Of a stretch of DNA of 64,000 bases, positions 57,373 to 64,000 are shown one piece after another (the first letter of the stretch is position 1; every line of letters begins with the position of its first letter). The position numbers and the translations under genes are program-made. Source of the stretch: Eucommia ulmoides (lineage: Eukaryota; Streptophyta; Magnoliopsida; Garryales; Eucommiaceae). Where the stretch lies: the NCBI GenBank assembly GCA_016647705.1, contig CM028338.1:22775577-22839576 (forward strand). The letters are read 5' to 3'. The notes under the pieces are model-generated. The model was not told where the DNA came from. It saw only the letters and a list, made by a program, of their open reading frames with translations, and ran no database searches.

Positions 57373-59589
57373 TGTACTTTAATACCAGAGTTCACTCCTA
57401 CTCACTATCATGTACACTACGTGAGGATAGGGGGAAAAAAAAGGGTGAGCTCAACGTGCTCAATAGGGAAGTCCATCCATTTTCTAATTTTTATAAAAAA
57501 TATGTGATTTTATAAACCATAATACCCTGGCTAGAACTTTAAAAATAAAATAATATATAATGCACCCGTACAACGTAATAAAATATGTACATATAAAATT
57601 CAAGTAGAAAATTTTAAAACACATACACAACAAGTGTATTACTGCGATACCTGGTGACCGAACTGTACCATTGGGAATCTATACCATCCAGTGAGATACT
57701 CACGTAACTTGGAGTATTCCCCGCATGGATTTAGGGATTTGCACCCAAGGTCAGCTCCAAGGTGACCCAATCTCCTCGGTCCTCACATGTTATCATCGCC
57801 ATACCACCTAGCCAGATATATTTAACACACAAGTATATATTTCTTTTATAATACTAGATTTTTCTCAAACTTCAACTTTTTATCGCAAATTCAATTTCAT
57901 TTGAAAACACATTTTTTAATAATTACACAAGAACACATACATATAATAAATGCTAAAAAAAACACATAAGAGAATGAATAAAATTCCCTACCTCGAGATG
58001 CGAGTGGTCACCTAGCAATCTCGAATCACCTACTTCAGCTCACCCAGCTACTGAAAGTAAAATTAAACATCCTCTTATTAACACCATCACTTTATGATCA
58101 TACCCTTAATATCCTATTATTTCTTAAGGGCATATTATGCATTGTGATGTCCATTTACTGTGAGTAGTCAAGTTTCCCACTCGTTTTAGAACTGTTAAAA
58201 ATCTTTTTCTATTCTTTTTATATTTTTTTTATGCAAATACACATCTCAAGATTTAAAACACACTTTTAATCACCAGATTTTGATTTTTCTATATTTAGTT
58301 ATGATTTTTCAAAGTTCAGTAAATAAAGCTATCAGAATCTTATGGGATTATTTTTAGCTACGTTTTGGGGTCTATAAAGGTACCATATCAGGTTCAAAAC
58401 ACAGCATATAATCACTCACAATGATCCTAATTGAGTCTAGTTTCATTTTCAATGTGTTTCATAGTTTTCTAATTTTTTTACGAATTGTTATGAAATTTTT
58501 AAAACAAGTTGTTCAGATGAACCGAGTGCGGAATTTGAAACTTCTAGATTTCGATTATTCAATTCGTTTTTGTGCCCAATGCTCCTAAACTATACTTTTG
58601 ACCTTCATAAGGTCTAGAATTCATCTCAAACCAATATACAACATTTGTAATTCATTTAAGGGTAATTTACATTATAGTTTTCTCAGAATTTCTCCCAAAA
58701 TCGAAAATAACAAAGTTAAAGTTCTAAACCATATTTTAAAAAGAAAATCAGATTTCATACATGGTGATTTCACCCAAATATCATGTTTAATTCAACCTAA
58801 CAAACGCATACATTACCAAATCCAAATTTTACTAGGTTTAATCCAAATATGTTTTACATCTTAACCTTTAAAATCGTAAAAATTCATGCTAAAACTCTTA
58901 ATAAAAATTTCTAGGTTTAAGAACTTACCAAATTTGATCTTAATCATCCACCAAGACTTGATTTCACCTGTAGATCTTCTCAAATTTCTTGATCCAAATC
59001 TCCCAAAACCTTTTTCCTCCCATTTCCCTTTCTCGATCGCTCCATTTCTCTCTCTTCTTCTCTTCTTTTCTTCACTTATGTTGATGGAGGTTGAAATAGA
59101 ATGCAAAAATGGGGTTTTGTCATGGTCCTTAGCCTCTCACGTGAATTCTAGACTTTTCTTCTCTTTTTTTTTCTTTTTTTTTTTAATATGGGTAAGGTCT
59201 TGGGTCATGGGTTATGATATGAGTATGGATACTAACACTTAGGTTAGTGGGTATGGATCTTAACTTGGGTATTGGGTTATCTCAAAACTAATTTTGGGTC
59301 ATTCTAATACAACTTGGGTTTTAACCATTTACATTGAGTTTTATAATTTACCAATTTTCCCACCTTTTAATTGTGGTATTTTTAAAATAGTCTTAAGTGG
59401 TATAGATGTACACTCTGGGCCAAGAATCATGTGCCCAAACCATGGTGGACCATTAGATAATTTAATTTTAAGTTAATTCCATCAATTTGGCACATAAATT
59501 TTGTGATTTTCACAAGAAAATTTTAATTGCACCAAGACTTATATTTAATTGCTATCACAACTTTATAATTCTGATTTGACAATGTTACA
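57373..59589 (-). repeat. 5' LTR of chromovirus, inner end deleted
   Basis: Aligns with 46667-48812 from aataccagagttcac to aatgttaca. The counterpart of 46199-46666 is absent. Open frames inside (for example 58598-58864 and 58886-59242) have equivalents in the other LTR and are not genes. Confidence 0.87.
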
Positions 59590-59594
59590 CTTAC

Positions 59595-60618
59595 AAAATC
59601 TCAAAATTGATGTTCTTGAAATGATTTAACTAATTCCCATAGGTCTATTTTTATAGACCAATATCAAGCCCTCCAACGACTACTTTTCAAAAGATATACC
59701 TCTAAAAAATACTCTTAGACCCCATATAATATTATCTTCCATTTAAGGTGTATTCAACTTTAAAATATCTTTCCAAATCCCCCAAATATCTCCCTTGGAA
59801 TACTCAAAGACAGATAGTTTTTTACCAAGAGACCAAGTCACACGAAATCTCAACCCACACAGTCAGTTAATCGATCTCATTCATTCGGTTAACCGATCAA
59901 TACAGAGACAAAACAAAGACTAAACTTTCAGGCTAGTCGATTAACCTAATCCCACCAATCGGTTTACCGATTGTTACAGGATGGTCCAATTTCTCTTTAA
60001 AAACTCACTGACTCAATCGGTTGACCGATTGTCATTAATCGATTGACTGATTAGTTCACGATGTCCACTTCCTTTACCAATTTAGCCACTGTTTCAAATG
60101 GTTGACCGACCTTCTAATTCGGTTGACCAATTGGATCAATAACACCTCATTGCTTCTCCAAAACTTATTATTTAATTCAGTTAACCAATTTCTTTACTCG
60201 GTTAACCGAATTGACCCGAAAATACAATTTTTTATACTTTAAACCATGTTTTTCAATTAGATGAATTATCGATTTTATTTCACATAAGGAGCACATAAAT
60301 TATCTCATTTTAGGATCTTGAACTTATCACTTCTTACCATGACACACATATAAATAATTCCTTTAAAGTGTCGTGTGTGATCTAAATTCGGGTTTCATTA
60401 AGAGTATATGAGTAGATCATTGTTTTCACCTAATTTTCTTCAAGGTCTTCAAAACTCTTCATCTCTTCATTGCGTCCATCTTGCACCATTTATGTTTTCT
60501 TCACGAGGTCTTCTTCTTAAACAATTATATGGAACTCTTTTCCGAAATACTCAACAAAATCATTAGTTCATCCCAAAACATCAATACTTAATTGTTCATC
60601 AAAACCTAGGGTTCAACA
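59595..60618 (-). repeat. SIRE-like 5' LTR, outer piece with GTTAAC-type array
   Basis: Resumes the copia LTR (caagccctccaacgactac matches caagccctttaacgactag at about 17297) and ends ctagggttcaaca. Between 59850 and 60220 it carries an array of cggttaaccga / cggttgaccga palindromes at the position where the other LTRs have GTCGAC. The end equals the TGTTGA start on the minus strand. Confidence 0.85.
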
Positions 60619-61383
60619 TAAAGGTTATAGAGTTTCTTTTGATAATGATAGAAGTATAATAGAAAACGTAAAATATCATAAAGTCTTATCGATTTCATCT
60701 AGATTTCAAAATGTATAGTCGTGCTCATTTAACGACATTGTTTCTCAAAACCTCGTATGTTTAAGTGCACTTTCTGAATCTAGTTGGCTTTAGCATAGGA
60801 GCTTAGGACATTCTAGTATTGAATTGATTTCATGTATCTCTAAGAATAAGCTAGTTCAAGGTTTGCCCGACACAAAATTCATTAGAGATAAGATTTGTGA
60901 TACATGCCAGTTAGGAAAACAGTCTAGATCATTTTTCATTATGAATTGCATACTTCCACATCTAGACCGCTAGAACTCTTGCACTCAGATTTATTTGGTC
61001 CCAAGACCATTGATAGTTTGGGTGGAAAACATTATGCATTTGTGCTTGTAGATGACTTTTCAGGGTTTACATGGGTTATATTTTTGGCTACGAAAAGTGA
61101 TGTTATATATGAATTTATATAATTCTACAGGCTAGTGTAAAATAAGAAAGAGTCGTGTATAAGCATATTAGGAGGGATAGACGAAGTGTGTTTAAAAGTG
61201 AGAAAATTATTGCCTTTTTGTGATATACATGGTTATAGTCGCAATTTCTTCACTCCCAGGACTAAAAAAAATAAAATAAAAATAAAAAAGAGGTTTGTCG
61301 AGCGAAAAAATAGATCACTGCAAGAAATGGATAGAACTATATTAAATGAACACTCACTATTTGTATATGAGTTTATAGATTGA
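60619..61383 (+). pseudogene. Ty1/copia protease-integrase continuation
   Basis: Begins exactly at the LTR end with KGYRVSFDNDRSIIENVK, then SALSESSWL, HRSLGHSSIELISCISKNKL, CDTCQLGKQSRS (zinc-binding part), LLHSDLFGPKTIDSLGG (first Asp), FVLVDDFSGFTWVIFLATKSD, and CDIHGYSRNFFTPRT. An A-rich stretch (61264-61291) replaces the usual PQQNG segment before VERKNRSLQEMDRTIL. Stops are present. It is on the + strand and fits as the continuation of the element whose 5' LTR, gag and protease start lie at 29003-33000. Confidence 0.85.
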
Positions 61384-61409
61384 TTGGTTATCTTACATGC
61401 GTAATCAAA

Positions 61410-61607
61410 CGTCACTACTTCAACATCTCCCAATTCCTTTGACAACATCTCCTTCCATTTCCAAAATTTGATCAAGCATACCAGCTTCAATTTAGGCAAC
61501 AAAGCGTGCGTCACTACTTCAACATCTCCCAATTCCTTTGACAACATCTCCTTCCATTTGAAAATTTTGATCAAGCATACTAGCTTCAATTTAGTCAACA
61601 AAGCGTA
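61410..61607. repeat. two-copy 99-bp tandem repeat
   Basis: Units 61410-61508 and 61509-61607 begin cgtcactacttcaacatctc and differ at only a handful of positions. The period is 33 codons, and on the minus strand a 122-codon frame (61233-61601) stays open through both, repeating LVCLIK and KWKEMLSKELGDVEVVT. I do not recognise the protein and it may be chance. Confidence 0.92.
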
Positions 61608-62109
61608 GGAAATGAATAATATGGCTAATTATCTTTCCAATTTTACTTTTATTTACAGAAACATGTCCCAATGAATTGCATACACTAGAAGAGGCTATAA
61701 ATTTATACCCTAGTTGTGGATACAGGTGAGTTTGATTCAACGAAGAAAACCCTAGGTTGGAAGGTATATATATCCACAGACTAAAGAACGTTGTTTAGGT
61801 TGTAGATACAAGCGGGTTGGGTTAACCCGCTACCAAAGTCACCAAATTTGTGAACTAACCACACATATTGTGGGTTACAGACTTAACACCCGTGCTATGC
61901 GCGGGTTACTTTTGGGTGGGCTTATTTGCAGTACAGTTTCGCGGGTTGGGCGGGTTAACCTAGCTCGGAATACACCCCTAGGTTTTGGTTCATTTAGGCA
62001 AGTGAAAAGATCCAAGCATTCAAACCTTCTGGGGTTCTGACAAATTAAAAATGAAATCAACTAACATTAATCTTAGTATGAGATAACTTTCGTCGCATAT
62101 TGGTGATCT
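61608..62109. other. unrecognised stretch with GCGGGTT inverted repeats
   Basis: No gene visible. Three GC-rich islands contain gcgggtt and aacccgc: 61812-61830 (perfect inverted pair), 61888-61906 (acccgtgctatgcgcgggt) and 61940-61962. Such inverted GCGGGTT/AACCCGC text occurs in plant transposon remnants, but I cannot name a family. Confidence 0.55.
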
Positions 62110-62590
62110 CGATTCTATTCCTACCCTTTCTTGTTGCAATCACTCAAACTTTTACTTGGGCGATTGTGATCTGCTACACTTTCATAGATCATGATGTTAG
62201 TGTACCATGAAACCTTAGAGCTTTCAAAAGGTTACTCCAAAAGTGAATTTTGCCGAATGGAGCTTAAGCTGTTACTTTCAAATTACGTTAAACATATTTT
62301 AAAAGATGACAGAGATAGTCCTCGTTTTCTTGGGATTTAATGATCATGTCGTCAATGTAGACCTCCATTTTCTTATGCATCATTTCATGGAACATGATCC
62401 TCATTTCTATTTAGTACGTTGCCTCGATGTTTTTCATAGCGAAAGGCATCACCCATAGCAAAAGACTCTCTATGGGATAGTGAAATCCATTTTCTCTCGA
62501 TCTTATTTATCCACATAATCTTATTGTAGCTTGAGAATCCATCGACAAAGGATTAGATCTTATAGCCACTAGTGTTTTTTATGATGATAT
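62110..62590 (-). pseudogene. Tat-like Ty3/gypsy reverse transcriptase fragment
   Basis: Minus-strand text: FVDGFSSYNKI (first catalytic Asp region), MKNIEATY, MFHEMMHKKMEVYIDDMIIKS with the catalytic YIDDM intact, and ENEDYLCHLLKY. These blocks fit the Tat/Ogre side of Ty3/gypsy and differ from both the Athila-like and chromovirus RTs elsewhere in the window. Frame shifts and stops are present. Only RT remains, cut on the right by an LTR. Confidence 0.8.
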
Positions 62591-62591
62591 G

Positions 62592-64000
62592 TGTTGATCC
62601 TAAGATTTTGATGAACTATTAAAGGTTGATGTTTTTTGTGAAACTAACAATTTGATTAAATGTTTCAATTTATTAGTTCAAAATAATGAAGACATGATGA
62701 TAAAGATGATGAATAGAGGTTAAAGAATTTGAAGAACTTACGGAAAACAACTCAAGTTAAATTTTAACTCTTAATATCCCATTTAGGATCACACATGACA
62801 CAAAAATATTTTTAAATGATTTTTATAAATATGTGTGTTTATAATAGGATCCTAATTAGATAAATTATTTGCTCCTATATGTAATTGAAAAAAAAATATT
62901 TATAATTGATTAAAAATGAATTTAAGTATTTAGTGGAACTAACCAAGAAAAGAAATTGGTTAAAGGGGCGAAAACGCCAATGAGAATGAATTAAAAATAA
63001 ATTTAGAAAAGGTTCCAGTATCCACAAGTCGACCGGAACAAAGAAGGAAAACTCTCTGTATCTCTCGGTCGACAAGTAGGTCGACTTGTGCTTAAATATG
63101 AACTCTTTGTATCTATAAGTCGACAGGGTGGTCGACCTGTGATAAGAAATGGAACTCTCTAAATCTCTAAGTCAACAGATAGGTTGACTGATGGGCACAG
63201 AATCTTTGGCTTGGCTACATCCTGAATCGAACGGTCGACAGCTGATCTTGGTCGGTCGACTTATGGGTCTGTTTCAGGATATTATGGAATTCTGAATTTT
63301 ATTCTGAAAGTACCTGTTACTAGTCATTTTTTTATTAGGATTCATGAGAGATTTAGGGATTTAATATTATTTGAGATATGTAACACATATTATGATCTCC
63401 CTATTGATTTGGTTCATTAAGTTTGAATATTTCTCAATTTGGTACATATAATTATTTTTATTCTTTAATTGTGATTGAGAAATATTTGGGGGACTTAATT
63501 GAGAAGTTTAAAAGCTATAATTAAGTGATTTGAACCTGAATGAAGTCTTAATGATATAAGGGATCTATAAGAGCAATTAAGTGTCATAAAAATGGGAACT
63601 AACCGTTAGAGAGCTGATTTTAATCCCATTTATATAGACCTGTGTTTTTTCATATCAGCAAGAGAGATTAATAGAGATCAAGAGATTATACTGAGTTTTT
63701 CTAAGAGAAAGCATATTGAGAATTGTGAGAACTTTTCTAAGAGTGATTCTTGAATCATTGTTGCTACCGAATCTGAAGTAACATTGCTATAATTATTCTT
63801 TCGGTGGATTCCAGGTGAGATTTTTCCAAATCACTTTCTATTTAGTATTGCTTGATTATTTTTGGAATTTGATATTTAGAAATTGTTTTCTAATTTTTTA
63901 TTGAAAAATATTTTTTAAACAATTTCTTGAAGTAATCTGATTACGTGCTACCCATTTTTGTTTAAAATTAGATTTTGAATATCTCACTTTTCTATCATTA
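62592..64000 (+). repeat. SIRE-like LTR, running off the window
   Basis: Begins tgttgatcctaag, like 29003 and the reverse of 18457. Contains the GTCGAC-type array (63020-63270), the tttggctacatcctgaat block and the cctattgatttggttc block. It continues past position 64000. It could be the 3' LTR of the element that begins at 29003, but the sequences differ clearly and unrelated Tat-like RT lies directly upstream, so this is uncertain. Confidence 0.82.
63020..63270. repeat. GTCGAC-type palindrome array in LTR
   Basis: Units such as cggtcgacaagtaggtcgac and aagtcgacagggtggtcgac, with paired palindromes five to seven bases apart and a recurring ctctctgtatctct-type spacer. Confidence 0.88.

Larger units (their letters stand above)
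46199..59589 (-). mobile_element. Ty3/gypsy chromovirus-type element with nested insertion
   Basis: Minus-strand order: 5' LTR (57373-59589, lacking its inner end), gag (split by an insertion), protease, RT, RNase H, integrase, polypurine tract, 3' LTR (46199-48812). Target repeats are cttat (46194-46198) and cttac (59590-59594), matching at four of five bases. The copia LTR resumes directly after it. The two LTRs differ at roughly one base in ten in the stretches I compared, so it is old. Primer-binding site and LTR inner end are deleted between about 57340 and 57373. Confidence 0.88.
40671..60618 (-). mobile_element. divergent SIRE-like Ty1/copia element hosting nested insertions
   Basis: Minus-strand order: 5' LTR (in pieces 43687-44233, 45673-46198 and 59595-60618), primer-binding site, gag, protease, integrase. 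At 40671 integrase ends at the Athila-like element; RT, RNase H and 3' LTR are absent. The LTR is interrupted by a solo LTR (44234-45672) and by a chromovirus (46199-59589) that itself hosts another element. The right flank at 60619 is copia integrase on the + strand, so this element inserted in reverse into an older copia element. Confidence 0.85.

Noticed and set aside
58598..59476. Several open frames in the chromovirus 5' LTR
   Set aside because: Homologous non-coding sequence is in the other LTR (47850-48600), the frames are not shared in length, and no domain is visible.
61600..61735. Possible exon bounded by tttacag and gtgag near 61658-61730
   Set aside because: The interval has stops in the frames I read and no recognisable product.
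29003..64000. The LTR at 29003 and the LTR at 62592 as a proven pair of one element
   Set aside because: They share the family pattern but differ at many positions, and Tat-like RT lies directly before the right one; pairing remains only a possibility.

Overview
This window looks like nuclear DNA from a flowering plant, probably a eudicot, taken from a repeat-dense, heterochromatin-like stretch. It is AT-rich and made almost entirely of LTR retrotransposons and their remnants nested in one another. I find no intact host gene, no tRNA or rRNA gene, no CRISPR array and no bacterial-type operon. Every recognisable coding segment is gag or pol of a Ty1/copia or Ty3/gypsy element, plus one env-like remnant, and nearly all carry stops or frameshifts. 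All calls come from reading motifs by eye; lineage names (Tekay/Del-like, Athila-like, SIRE-like, Ale/Retrofit-like, Tat-like) are inferences from motifs.

Layout, left to right. 1-5470: a decayed chromovirus-type Ty3/gypsy element (+) entering from the left, with pol remnants and a 3' LTR. 6272-18457: a SIRE-like copia element (-) with both LTRs. Its left LTR is interrupted by an Athila-type solo LTR (7050-8574), and its RT/RNase H junction by a chromovirus solo LTR (10655-13321). 19224-23729: a compact Ale/Retrofit-like copia (+) with about 165-bp LTRs, inserted in a duplicated AT-rich block. 25770-29002: a SIRE-like remnant (+) keeping an LTR tail, gag and an env-like region. 29003 to about 33000: the 5' part of another SIRE-like element (+). 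From about 33070 to 60618 lies a deep nest. The outer layer is a divergent SIRE-like element (-). It holds an Athila-like element (-, 33070-40670) in its pol, and a solo LTR (44234-45672) and a chromovirus (-, 46199-59589) in its LTR. The chromovirus itself holds a non-autonomous Athila-like element (52986-57242). At 60619-61383 copia integrase on the + strand resumes, probably the continuation of the element that starts at 29003. 61384-64000: a 99-bp tandem duplication, a GC-rich inverted repeat, a Tat-like Ty3/gypsy RT fragment (-) and the start of another SIRE-like LTR (+).

These sequences do not form a pathway; they are a stratigraphy of insertions, and target-site duplications at six of the insertions allow relative ordering. 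The least ordinary signals are: short self-complementary palindromes arrayed in the LTRs of two unrelated families (GTCGAC/GTTAAC type and CCGCCTAGGCGG type); an Athila-like insertion with a perfect target duplication but only one LTR; and a large deletion that seems to have fused two elements. I did not find a convincing new cellular system. The palindromic LTR arrays are the best candidate for something functional that standard annotation would miss.
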